The translations under genes and the position numbers were made by a program. The notes under the pieces were generated by a model. That model ran no database searches, was not told the DNA's origin, and saw only the letters and a list, made by a program, of their open reading frames with translations. This document shows positions 23,084 to 35,700 of a DNA stretch of 64,000 bases, one piece after another. Source of the DNA: Alisma plantago-aquatica (Eukaryota > Streptophyta > Magnoliopsida > Alismatales > Alismataceae); the NCBI GenBank assembly GCA_963693085.1, contig OY856412.1:1410824194-1410888193 (forward strand), read 5' to 3'. Positions within the stretch are counted from its first letter, which is position 1. Each line of letters begins with the position of its first letter.

Positions 23084-23693
23084 AAATGATAGTAACAACC
23101 CTTTCTTGCCTTTGCTACAGCCCTTGTGGCATAAAATTCAACGGTGGCTGGTTTGACAAAGGACAGAAAGCTCATTATTGGTAGTAGAAAAATTGCAAGC
23201 CATTGGTTTAGTCAATTGATAAGGCTTGGCCCCTCAGTTGGAGATCACTTGAGGGTTGGAAACCCCTAATGCTCCAATAGAAGCAGTCGAGTCCACTTGA
23301 GGATGAGTAATCAAAGGGGTTGCTTTTTTGGACGATAGAAACTACAATCGAGATTTGTCAAAGGTTGTCGAGCTTGGGGAACCAATGCACAAGGTTGGAC
23401 AAAAAACAGCAAGCTCCTGGAAATCTGACCACAAAGTCTTTTAAATCGAGGGAATTAACTCGAACCTTACCAGGGGAAGGTTGATTATTAGGGTTCACTC
23501 ATCCTTGCAAACCATGAAAACAGTTTAAGAGGGAAAAAACAACTAAAGTTGTTGAAGTGTTGTATATGAATATGAATTAACAGCAATGCCATTGGGACTA
23601 AATTACGCATACACATACAAATGCGTTCTATAACACACACACACACACACAGAATAATACTTTAAAATATTAGGCTTGAATGGACCTACTAAC
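23084..23693. other. Downstream flank or start of SWC2 intron 8
   Basis: Follows the exon 8 donor on the minus strand. Contains a (CA)n tract at 23632-23651. No YL1_C-coding exon is visible. Confidence 0.5.
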
Positions 23694-23762
23694 ATGGATG
23701 TGGTGATGTATTTATTTCAGAACTGAAGTCTGCTCCATTGCAGAATTCAAGAAGTGTTTTAC
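23694..23762 (-). CDS. SWC2: SWC2 exon 8 (last one seen)
   Basis: 69 nt after a 123-bp intron (23763-23885, GTGAT...TTCAG). Encodes KTLLEFCNGADFSSEINTSP, continuing the family's SKDG..LEFCNG motif. It ends at donor T|GTTAGT; without splicing a stop occurs two codons on. The next expected part is the YL1_C domain. Confidence 0.82.
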
Positions 23763-26700
23763 CTGAAAATCGATGCAAAAGAACATTAAAACCCCAGAAA
23801 GTACAAAATTCATAAGGAAACTGAGATGTTGATGAATCTTCTCCCATAAGATGTTCCAAAACAGTAGAATGTGGAAAATAATCACCATCTTTGGAATAAT
23901 AGTGTATCAAGGGTCCAGTATAAACCTCCTTATGCACAATTGCCTTTTTCTTAACTTCTTCTTCTCTTGCTAATACCCGCTCCAAATTCCTCAGGTTCAT
24001 TATTTCTACAATGCCATTAAAACACTCCGGGATACCAAAAAAGAGATATCAACCAAATCAGTTGTTGTTCACTGCAAATATACAAACCTGTCTGTGCAGC
24101 CTCCAAAAGCATCTCTTCCTGAGTCATTCTCTTGTCCTCGCCTTCTTTTTTTCTCTTCACTGGATGCTAAGATCACAAAAATAAATTATTTGACAAGTAA
24201 CTTGCGAAAGTGGCTGGGGGAGAAAGTAGAACCTAACATGGAATAAGCATAACTGGTTACGTTCTCAAGGATTTTCACTTTTCTTTTCCAACTTCCAAAG
24301 ATATGACATACATACAATAGACAAAAAGTTGCAACAGCATCGAAATGTGCTAAACCATGTTAAAATGGCTCAAGTATTCTCCACAAACCACTTCTAGAGA
24401 CTATAAATCACAAGAATAAGAAATACAAATACAATTTTAATGAAGACTTGCGTAGATGGCATGTTAATATAGGATGAACCAGGGTCGCCCTATTTAATAA
24501 GAGAAACAGAAAATCCTTGAAGAATAAATGAACTAAACCTTATAAATCAAATATTAACAAGAATAGATATAAACTGTTGTAAATTTGGGAACCATTTGAA
24601 TGGCAGAAATCGTCAAAAAGATGGTTTAGCAGTACTTGGATGGTAGACCGTCAAACTAGGTCAAAATCCGTGGGAACCCACGGGTCAACCCGTTTAAGTT
24701 GGGTTTGGGTGATGAAATTTCCCACCTGCTAGAAATTAACCAAACCCATACTCACCCGCTGAAGTAGGGGGTTTTGCGGGCAACCCGTAGACACCCGTGG
24801 GTGACTCAATTAACTAAAACAAATATATTAATATAAATATAGTACATGTATGACTCTTTAGACATGTCACCCCCACACATTTATAAAGCAGTGAATGGCT
24901 GATGTGTAATGTTTACTATGTAAATAGACAAAGCCTAAAGGCATGATTGATATGTTTTGTTATATTTTTATGCTAATTGCTACAAAGTAGTTATGTACTA
25001 CAATGTTGTTTATGTTCATGAACATATAGTGTTTTGTACAATCACATAAATCATATTTTTTACTATGTCCACTTTGTGCAATAGATAACCATAAGAACAT
25101 GATATGTTAGTAATTTCTAATGTTAAATGAAAAAATAGTGTTGTTATGGTGATACATTATACTATTTGCAGCATCTATATCATTTATTTTTCAATTCTAC
25201 ATTATAGCTATTCGTTGTTTTCTTTTTTCTTACAAACTTATGTTAAACAAAACAACAGATAGTAGTACATTGTTTTCGACATCAAACACAGTGGATAGTT
25301 TCTCTCATTATCCTATGTTTGCACCAAAATTTATTAATGAACCATTTACTTTTAGTTGTAGAGAGGCAACTAGCAACATCTTTTTTATTGTACATATATT
25401 ACATGGACACCCGCGGGTGGACCCGTAACCCGTTGGGTTGGGATTGGGTGTGCTATTGCTCCACCTGTTTAACATTGCATCTATTTTAACCCGCACCCGC
25501 GAGCTCAAACCCCTAATGACCCAACCCACACACCCGTTTGACAGGTCTATTGGATGTGCCACAATATGTTGCTCCTCTACTTTCATCTTTTTTGACTGGA
25601 TTACAATAGCACTATCATCTGGGACATCCATCTATTGCTAAGCTGAAGTGCTTGTTTCCCGAGATACCAAAGAATGTCCTTCATTGTGAAGCAAGTCAGT
25701 TTGACAAGCAAACTGGGTTTGTGTTTCATAAGAAAAAATACATTAGTTCTAAAAATTTGTTCAATTTAGTACATGTTGATATATGGAGACCATGCTCTGT
25801 TACTAGCCTCTCTGGATTTTGCCAATTTATGACTTTCATTGATGATTACTCACGGGCAACTTGGCTTTTGTTGAAAGATTGCAATAACATTTTGGACACT
25901 ACTACTACTTTCTTTGTTAAAATTCAAACTCGGTTCGATAAAACTATCAACAAAATTCGAACTAATAATGCCTTAGAATTTATGCAAAGATCTATTAGCT
26001 TGTTGTGTACTGCTAGAGGCACTATCTATCAGACTTCCTGCTCCTACACACCACAACAAAATGGTGTGACAGAGAGGAAAAATCGTCATCGTCTTGAAGT
26101 GGCGCGTACCATCCTTCTTCATACTCATGTTCCAAAAATAATTGAGCCGAGACAGTCTCTATTGCATCCACTTGATTAAACAAATGCCCTCGTCAGTTTT
26201 GAAAACCAAGGTTCCCTACACCCTTCTCCATCCACATGCACCTCATTTCTTTGTATCTCCTCGCATCTTTGGCAACACTTGTTTTGTTAAAAACCTCAAC
26301 CCAGGATGAACTAAATTTGACCCCCGCTCCACTAAGTGCATTTTTCTGGGGTACTCTAGAACTGAAAAAAGGATATCGTGGTTATGATTCTTCCAGTTAC
26401 CACTGGATTGTCAGTGCTGATGTGATATTTCTTTAACACATGCCATACTACCCTGAGAAAGGGCTACTTTATCTAGTGATCTACTGGATCCCAATCCACT
26501 TCCCCAGGTTGTGGAAGATGTTCCTAATGAAGAAATTCAGGTTCTTGCTCCACCCCTTAAAAATATACAAGCGAAGATCCAACGTTAAGGTTCCCTGTAT
26601 GGCCCCTCAAAAACCACATCCTCCTGCTTCGGCAAATCACAAACACCTCCTAAGTAAAATCTGACCTACACCTTCCCATAAGTCAAAGAAGAGATGTTCA

Positions 26701-29700
26701 TTCTTGTATTCAGCATCCTATTAGTAATTTTTGATCTATTATAATCTTGGTGCTAGATTTGCCTGTTTTACTTCCCCTATCTCTGTTTTCTCCATACCAA
26801 AGAATGTGATTCAAGCATTACACCATCCTACCTAGCGACCAGTTATGGAAACTGAGATGGTTGCTTTTTGCGGTCGATAGATTTGGAATCTGGTTAACAG
26901 TCCTCAAGATTGCTCTACAGTTGGATGTCAGTGGATATTCACTATTAAATACTAGCTTGATGGTACAATCAAAAGGCTGAAAGCACACCTAGTTGCAAAA
27001 GGTTATACTAAGACCTATGGGGTGAAATATTTTGAAACTTGTTCTCCTGTTGTTAGGCTTAATTCTTTTTTGGGGTGTCGATCTCAGTTGTTGAATAAAG
27101 GTTGGCCCCTTTTTCAACTTGATGTTAAAAGTGCTTTCTATATGGAGACTTACATGAGGAAGTCTATATGGGGCAACCACCTAGATTTATTGCTCAGGGG
27201 GAGTGTTCCAAAGTCTGCAGACTCTGAGAAGCGATTTATGATCCAAAACAAAGCCCGCAAGCATGGCTTGACAGATTAAGCCAAATTTTCCTTAAATTTA
27301 ATTTTCGACGCTCACATTCTGATCACTCTGTGTTCATAAGAAAACTACTTCTGGGCTTGTCATTTTCATCGTGTATGTATATGCCAATTCTTTTTGGTAG
27401 CGATAAAGAAGTTATTCAAGCTACAAAAAGACATCTTCAAAGGATCTAGGGAAAGTCATATTCTTCTTAGGGATTGAAGTTTCTCGGTCTTCTTCTGGCT
27501 TCTGTCTTTCACAACGCAAAATATGTTCCAGATCTCCTCAAAGAAACAGGCATGCTTGGAACTAAACCTGCTGGCACCCCTCTGGATCCTAATGCAAATT
27601 GGATGATGAGTCCTTATCTTGATAACCACCAACACAGAAAATCAGTTGGTAAGCTTATCTATCTTATTGTCACTAAGGTTGACATTACTTTTGTTGTTGG
27701 ACTTGTCAGTAGGTATTTGGATAAACCTCGACAATGTCACTGGGATGTTGTCTATCACATCCTTAAATATCTGAAGAATTCTCCAAGGAAAAGATTGTTA
27801 TACTGGCGACATGGACACTGCAAACTCAAGTGGATATTCTGACCCTAACTATGTTGTCGTAGATGTAATAGAAAATCCACATCTCGCTACTGTACTTTTG
27901 TTGGAGGCAATCTAGTAACATGGCGCAGTAAGAAATAGAATGTGGTTGCTCGGTCTAGCGCAAAAGTGAGTATAGAGCCATGGCTCATAGTACTTGTGAA
28001 CTGATGTGGGTCCAAGGACTCCTTAAGGAATTTGATATATGTGATCCAGATTCTATTCCTATGTACTGCGACAACAAAGCCTCCGTTTTGATTGCCAACA
28101 ATCCTACTTTTCATGAACGCACCAAGCATATAGAAATGGATTGCCACTTTGTTTGTAAATCTATTATTTCATGTCGCATTTCCACTCCTTATATCCAGGC
28201 CGAAGATGAAGTTGCTAAGTGCTAACATATTCACAAAATTGCTTCCAAAACCTAGCTTTAGTACACTAGTATACAAGTTGGGCATGTTTGACATCTATGC
28301 TCCAGATTGAGGGGGAGTACTGATATATATGCTTTATGTTTTAATTTACTTTATGCTTTGAACTTGTCTTTGTTTTTGGCTTGTTCTTATATCCCATATT
28401 TACTAATTTTGTTTTTCACTTACTCTCTTATCCTATAAAAGAGAGTCTTGTAATTGTTTTAGATACACCAATAAAAAATTTCTTATTCTATAGGGTCGCA
28501 CAAGGATCCTTTTATTTTTCTACTTGGATCTGTCTGATCGAGTCATCTTGCACATTGACTCAAGTTATCAGTTGAAATCCTCTACATATTTGCGACATAT
28601 TCATTTCCTCGGGCAATTTTTCTGACTTTCCACCCCCAACAACTCTCTTGATTCTTTTTGTGGTTGGTGTGAGGGGGAGAATAAAGGAAGATGAATATAG
28701 GGAAGAGATGAGATGGAAGAGAGATGAAGAATGAGAAGTAAATTTTATTTCTAAAGCTATCTATATGGATTTCAAGCTTGTTTTATTGCTATGTGTTGTT
28801 GATTCTGATTATATATGCTTCTTGGAGCACTTGTATCTAGATCTCAGTTATGCTATGTTGCTTATTTACATTGATGGTCTTATATCCAACTACGTCATCT
28901 CTTTTATACTGCTATTTGCTCGTTCTTTATCTGCACATTGACTATGTCCATGCCTTGTGCATGTATACTTTATATTTCTGGGTGCCAGCATCTTCTGACT
29001 TGTATGTGTCTTCTTCGCATGTCGACTCTCAACCCATTCATGCTTTATTTGCACGTTGACTAATTTTGTTGTGACCCAACACTCTCTAGGGACTATGATC
29101 CAACACACTTTGGGCGATGATAGATATTGTTCATGACGCCTACCTATTACTTATTTCTACTCTATATGCCACTTACATTCTGATCAAGAAGCTCTTGATG
29201 CCTGCCTGCGTACCTGCTGCTTATAGATTATCTACTTGAGGGCGAGTATCGAAGTGTGAGTGATGAGTGCTCAATTGTAATATTGTGAGGGAGAAATATT
29301 CTTGTATGGGCTTGGTTTATTTTTACACTTCTTCGATTTTTTATCTATCTCTTTGATATATGCTTACAAGCTGACTTGGGATTTCCAAAGCTTCATCTTA
29401 AGGGGGAGCGTTGAGAGTTATTAGTTTATGGGTTTGTTATTTAGTTTGTAATATAGGTCCAAGTGTGTCTTGGCCCATTAGGGTTGTGTCTAAGTTTGTA
29501 CACTTCCCCCTTCTCCTATATATAGGAGAGGGATTTCTCTTATCAAATGTATTGAATAGTCGTATATTTACTTTGTCACAGTCACAAAGGACGTTTGTTC
29601 GAAATTTACTTAAAGAAATTGGTATGATGGGGACGAGGCATGTCGATACTCCACTTGATCCTAATGCAAAACTAATGAAGAACGACCAATGCACTCGAGA

Positions 29701-32700
29701 TAAACAGCTTGTTGGGAAGTTGATCTATCATACTATCACCCATGTGGATATTATTGTTGCAGTGGGTTTGTCAGTTTTTTATGCCTAGACAAACCTAGAC
29801 AATGTCAGTGGGACGTTGTCTGTCATATTCTGAGATACTTGAATAGCCGTATATTTACTTTCTCACAGTCACAAAGGAAGTACGTTTAGGATTTACTTAA
29901 AGAAATTGGTATGATGGGGACGAGGCTTGCCGATACTCCACTAGATCCAAATGCAAAACTTAATGAAGAAGGACCAATGCACTCGAGATATAAATAGCTT
30001 GTTAGAAAGTTAATCTATCGTACTATCACCTGTGTGGATATTACTGCTGCAGTTGGGTTTGTCAGTTGATGCCTAGACAGACCTAGACAATGTCAATGGG
30101 ACAATGTCTGTCATATTCTGAGATACTTGAAAGCTAGTTCTGGAAGAGGTCTATTATACTCCAAACATGGTCACACTGATAATATTGGGTATTCTGATGT
30201 TGATTATGAAATTATGTAGGCAGACTTACTGACCGTAGATCCACTTCGGGCTATTATTCTTTGTTGGTGGAAACTATGTTTTTTGGCGCAGTAAAAAACA
30301 AAATGTTTCTGCCAGATCCAGTGTTAAGGTAGAACATAGAGCTATGGCTAATACAGCCTGTGAACTTTTGGTCAGATCATTTATTAAATAATGTGGATTG
30401 CTTGTTTCTACTCCCATACAGATCTTATGTGACAATAAAGTTGATACTTTTATTGCCAGCGATCCAGTTTTCCATGAAAGAAGCAAGCATATTAAGTAGA
30501 TTGTCACTTTATTAGACAAGTTTTGATGAAAAAAGACATCTCTACTCCTTATATACGCTCAGAAGACCAGACTGTTAATCTTTCCACTAAAGCCCTTCCA
30601 AGGAAGAGATTTGCAGAGCTAACTGACAAGCTGAGCATGAGAGATATCTATGCTCCAACTTGATGGAGAGTGTTAATATCATCACTTAATTATTGTTGTG
30701 TTATATGTTACTTATTGTTATGTTATGTCTTTCTCTTTAGTCACATATCGATGGGTTCACATGTGACCAACCGGTTCAACTATGAACAAACCAATTCACC
30801 TTCTATAGCTTCCACAAAATTTGTGAAATTCCATCTCTTCGACTCCTAGATGGATTAGAAACCATTATTCTGGCCCTCCTATAAATAGAGGGGTATTGGG
30901 GTTCCCCAGACACAACAATAAGCTATGGCAATTGTTGTGGTCTTTGGTTGTGGTAATCAAGAGAGCCCGAACAAGTCCCACCCGTAAAAGAGAGAGATAG
31001 CAAGGGAGTGACAATTGTGGGAGAGCAACTCGGTGCTAGTACACTTATGTTTGAAGGAACAACTCCTTCATGTTGGCTCTGGTAGTGCAACGTGGAGTTC
31101 TTAGTGGTCCATGTGGACTACCCTTGAGGTGAGGAGGCAGTTGCCTAAGCGGATGCCCAATAGTCAGACCCAGGCGGGCGCATGGGCGGGTGAAGCGGTT
31201 CTCAGGCGGACACTTAATGGGTCGGCGTCGGCAGCCCCGCTCCAGGCAAAAATCAAGCGGTTGGGCCACTGGGCCGCCCAGGCTGGCCCGCTTTTTAAAA
31301 CATTGGTTGCACTCAAGACTCTAAGCTCTGAAATTCAATAAAAATGGGTATACTTGAATCTAGAAATGGGTACATATCTCTTACCTCCATGTTTAGTATC
31401 TTGTTATCTCTTGTTGTTACTTCTTTTACATATATATTACATGTGTGAAATATTTGTGTCATTCTACGTACAGACACCTAAGTCCACTCGCCTTTGGCTA
31501 CCTAGCCATTAGGAGTGTGGACCTAGGGTAACAAACAGTTTCGTGACAAATGGTATCAGAGTTATACACATAGGCCTTTGTATATGTTTAAGGCATAACA
31601 CATCTTAAAAACCCACGAAGGACTAAAATCCTTCCTTCAAAGTTTAGAGAATCTTCTAGCATCTCATCTCTTCTTTAAGGACCACCTAAGCCACCCAAGT
31701 AGATGATGACTAGTTACATTTCTTCTCTTCTCATGTGATTCTCCTCTCATGACTATTAATCCCATGAATTCTTGATTTTGGGTAGCTTAGGCTTGGGGAA
31801 ACTAAAATTCATTTGAAATCATGAAAGTTGATTAAAGCGATATACTCATGTGTAAAGTTTATGTAAGTCTCTTGGAAGTGATGTACTCACATGCAACCTA
31901 AGATCATGTAGACTCAATTTTACTCCACTCTATACAAGTGCTTTCAATGTTTGAGGTAAATTCTAGATATGGTGAAATAAGGTGGAACTCTTGTCTTACA
32001 CCTCATGTTTGATGAGGTCCCTATTGATTAAACCTATGTTGCCCTATTCTTAATTAAACCTCAAACATAGTTAAGCAAACCTTTCCCCTATTTGATATGT
32101 ACAATGATCATGCCACAAAATGACCATGTCTTTGGATACCTAGATCGTGATGTGAAGACTTGTCACAAGAGGAAAATCCCCTATTGACTATTATTCCTCC
32201 TTGTAGATTCAATTTGAATGATATGATGGACCTAGATCTCAATATTGCCCAATTATGCTCAAACTCTTGAGTTCTCAAATTGACTTCTTGATTTCCAAAA
32301 TCTACCCTTACCTTGAAAGGAAGGGAACGAAATTATGATCTTGATCTCGCAAAAATCTTGAAGTATGGTTGCCCTATTACGATTTTGATGTTTGACTCAT
32401 GACCTTGTGAAATACAATTTGATAGTTGATACTCACCCTATTTGGAAATGCTTGACAACTCATGACCAATGTAGACTAATATGCAAGAGTAGAGTGGAAG
32501 TTGACTTGCGACCCCTATTTGATATGTACAATGATCATGCCACAAAATGACCATGTCTTTGGATACCTAGATCGTGATGTGAAGACTTGTCACAAGAGGA
32601 AAATCCCCTATTGACTATTATTCCTCCTTGTAGATTCAATTTGAATGATATGATGGACCTAGATCTCAATATTGCCCAATTATGCTCAAACTCTTGAGTT

Positions 32701-35700
32701 CTCAAATTGACTTCTTGATTTCCAAAATCTACCCTTACCTTGAAAGGAAGGGAACGAAATTATGATCTTGATCTCGCAAAAATCTTGAAGTATGGTTGCC
32801 CTATTACGATTTTGATGTTTGACTCATGACCTTGTGAAATACAATTTGATAGTTGATACTCACCCTATTTGGAAATGCTTGACAACTCATGACCAATGTA
32901 GACTAATATGCAAGAGTAGAGTGGAAGTTGACTTGCGACTCCCCTAATCTAAGTCACATCTCTATTATGACTACCTCTAAATTTTCATCTAGTGAATTAT
33001 TTAAAGTTCTTTAAGGTAATCCTCCCAGGCCTAAGTCTCTAATAGGTCAAATCTATGATGATATTGATTCTCGATCTTGAATCTCAACTTGTTGATGATC
33101 TTGAAATATGATAATGTTGATTATAGCTTGTGGTTAAGTTCCTAGAAAGGTCTAGATCATTCATCAACCTCGAATACCATGAAAATGAACTCGATATTGA
33201 TGTCACGGAATGATGCTTGGACAATGCTCGAAATGTCGCTCGATTGTTGCTTGATTTATGTATATGGATGAATGATCACCCCTAAGGTCTAAAATAGGAA
33301 TCGAAACCTAGCTTTGAAAATTTGGACCTATGACCTTGATGTCCAAACCTGACTATCGATATTGGATAATGAAATCTTAACTCATGATTTACGATCTTGA
33401 TATTGATTTGACTCCTATGATCGCCCTATTTGGATCTTGAGGTCACCCTCGATATATGATTAATGACTTCCATGTTCCCATATCTCAAAAATGTGAAATG
33501 ATGATTATGTTAACTCGCTTGATTCATGACTTAGGGTTAAGCTCCATGTGGACTAGGGTGGACCCTTCCATTGATTTTGAGCATGAAATTACGATGTTGA
33601 AATATGATGATTGTCTCAAATTGTTGAAATATGAATCTCGATCACGGAGGTATAACCCCACCTAGGCCAATGTAGAAGCTAGAACCCTAAATGTTGGGAA
33701 AGAAAGTCATGCCTTACTCTTGAATTCTATCTGATTAACTTGAAATGTGATCTCCCCAAATTTGATGATATATAGGATAATCTCTCCAAAATTGTGACTT
33801 GTGTGATGATACTTCCAATTTGATGATCTATGTGATTATGTGTTAACCATGATGCTCGATTGCTCGATTTTGGAATGAGATGGACATTGTAACTGGTGAT
33901 GATACCTTATGAGAATACTAGGATGATCTTGATGTTGAATGCGAAAACTCAATCTCGTATTGATGGCTTTTAATTTAAATTTAGGGACAAAATTTCTTTT
34001 AAGGTGAGGAGGATGTGATAGACTGGATCTCTCTCTTTTCAATTATGTAATTTCTAAAACTTGCCATGCTCAATGTTCTTGTCTTACCTTCAATTTTATA
34101 GACGAATATGATTTGATGCAAAATTGATAATTATTGAATGCAAGTGATACCTTGGTGACACTCAATTTGACTCTAGTTTAGCTTTCAATCCTATCACAAG
34201 ATAAAAGGCCATAAGCAAGTACATGCAGAAATAGTATAGCAGTAGACAATGATGAATAGGTTTTACAAACTCTCCATATGATGAACAAAAATGGGAGTAG
34301 GAGAAGGATCGACAGAATATTTTATATAAATATATATAGTATATATGGGATTAAGAGAGAAAAAATTCTCCCCCCTCCCCCACGCCTGTTGCGGAGGCCA
34401 AAGGCCCGAGAGGGTGGTAAATCAAGGCGGCAACTGGGATTCGAACCTGGGACCCTTTGTTAGGGGACACTGTGCTTGTCTACTTGAGCCACTCCTTGTC
34501 GGCATATAGTATATATGTATGTATGTGTGTATGTAGGTATGTATGTATGTATGTGTATATATATAGTTCAAGGATTTCCACATCTTAGACAGGTGTGGGT
34601 AAGGAAGTTAGTCCCGCCACATCATTGCCCAGATGTAGTGAAAAATGTGCAAGGGCAACATTTTCGACGAAGGCAGGTAAAGAAGCAAGTTCAACAAAAA
34701 ATGATTAGAGTTGGATCTTGGAAGATTGGCTCTTTGACAGAGAAATCTTTGGAGATAGTGGATACCATTATGAGAAGAAAAGTCAATATAGCTTGTTTGC
34801 AGGAAACCAAGTGGATAGGGGGAACGGTGTAGAGAGATTGGAGACACAGGATATAAAATCTGGTATACAAGTATTGATAAACATAGAAATGGCATAGGTA
34901 TTATTGTTGATAAGATGTTGAAGGACGATGTTGTCAAGATCACAAGGATGGGTGATAAAATCATAGCTATCAAGGTTGTTCTTGGGGAAAAAAATTTAAC
35001 ATTATTAGCGCTTATGCCCCCCAAGTTGGCCTTAGCTAGGGCTGGCAATCGGGTCATTGTCGGGTCATATGTTCAGAAGTCTTGAAATTGAATATTAAAA
35101 TGAAATCTTCAAAAAAAAAATTCGGGTTATTTCGGGTCGGGTCTGGCATATTCGGGTCTCATACAACCAAAAATGTTCACAAATGAAAGAAATTAGGTTT
35201 GGAATAAATTTCACATTTCCAGGTCTTGTCGGGTCGAAAATTGCCAGCCTTAGCCTTAGCAAGGATGCTAAGAAGGATTTTTGGGATGACATGGATGAAT
35301 TGATGCAGGGAATACTGACAGAGGAGAAGATTATTGTTGGGAGTGATTTAAATGGCCATGTGGGGGGTAGCAATGATGGATATGAGGGAGTTCATGGTGG
35401 TTTTGGTTATGGCAGTAGAAACGGAGGAGAGAGGATATTAGATTTTACAGTTGCATATGATATGATTTTGGCAAACAACCATATAAAGAAAAAAGAATCT
35501 CAGAAGATTACTTTCATGAGTGGGCACAATTATAGCCAAATTGATTACCTCCTTACGAGGCGGGTGGATCGTAATATATGCAAGGATTGTAAAGTGATTC
35601 CTGGCGAAGAACTCGGGACCCAACATAGGTTTGTGGTTTTGGACATTAACATGAAGATCAATAAAGGCAAGCATAACAGAAATCAAGATACCAGAATCAA

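Larger units (their letters stand above)
24560..28641 (+). mobile_element. Ty1-copia retrotransposon, 5'-truncated, with 3' LTR
   Basis: Reads plus, antisense to SWC2. Recognisable order: GAG-pre-integrase (HLGHPSIAKLKCL at about 25620-25660), integrase, reverse transcriptase, RNase H, purine tract gagggggag (28309-28317) and 3' LTR (28321-28641). A hAT element (24644-25549) splits the pre-integrase reading QYLDVPQY. The 5' LTR and gag are not seen; the left limit near 24560 is approximate. Frames are broken. Confidence 0.82.
31549..34013 (+). mobile_element. Non-coding LTR-retrotransposon interior (LARD-like)
   Basis: Begins with primer site TGGTATCAGAGT (31551-31562) and ends with tttagggacaaaatttctttt plus a purine-rich aaggtgaggagga (33980-34013), the end seen in Del/Tekay-type gypsy elements. 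The 2.46 kb between has no gag or pol; it is full of gatcttgat/atgatg motifs and includes a 427-bp tandem duplication. Probably a large retrotransposon derivative mobilised in trans. Confidence 0.6.

Noticed and set aside
34372..34503. Functional tRNA gene
   Set aside because: Boxes A and B are present, but no complete cloverleaf or acceptor stem can be drawn and the sequence continues into a SINE-like body.
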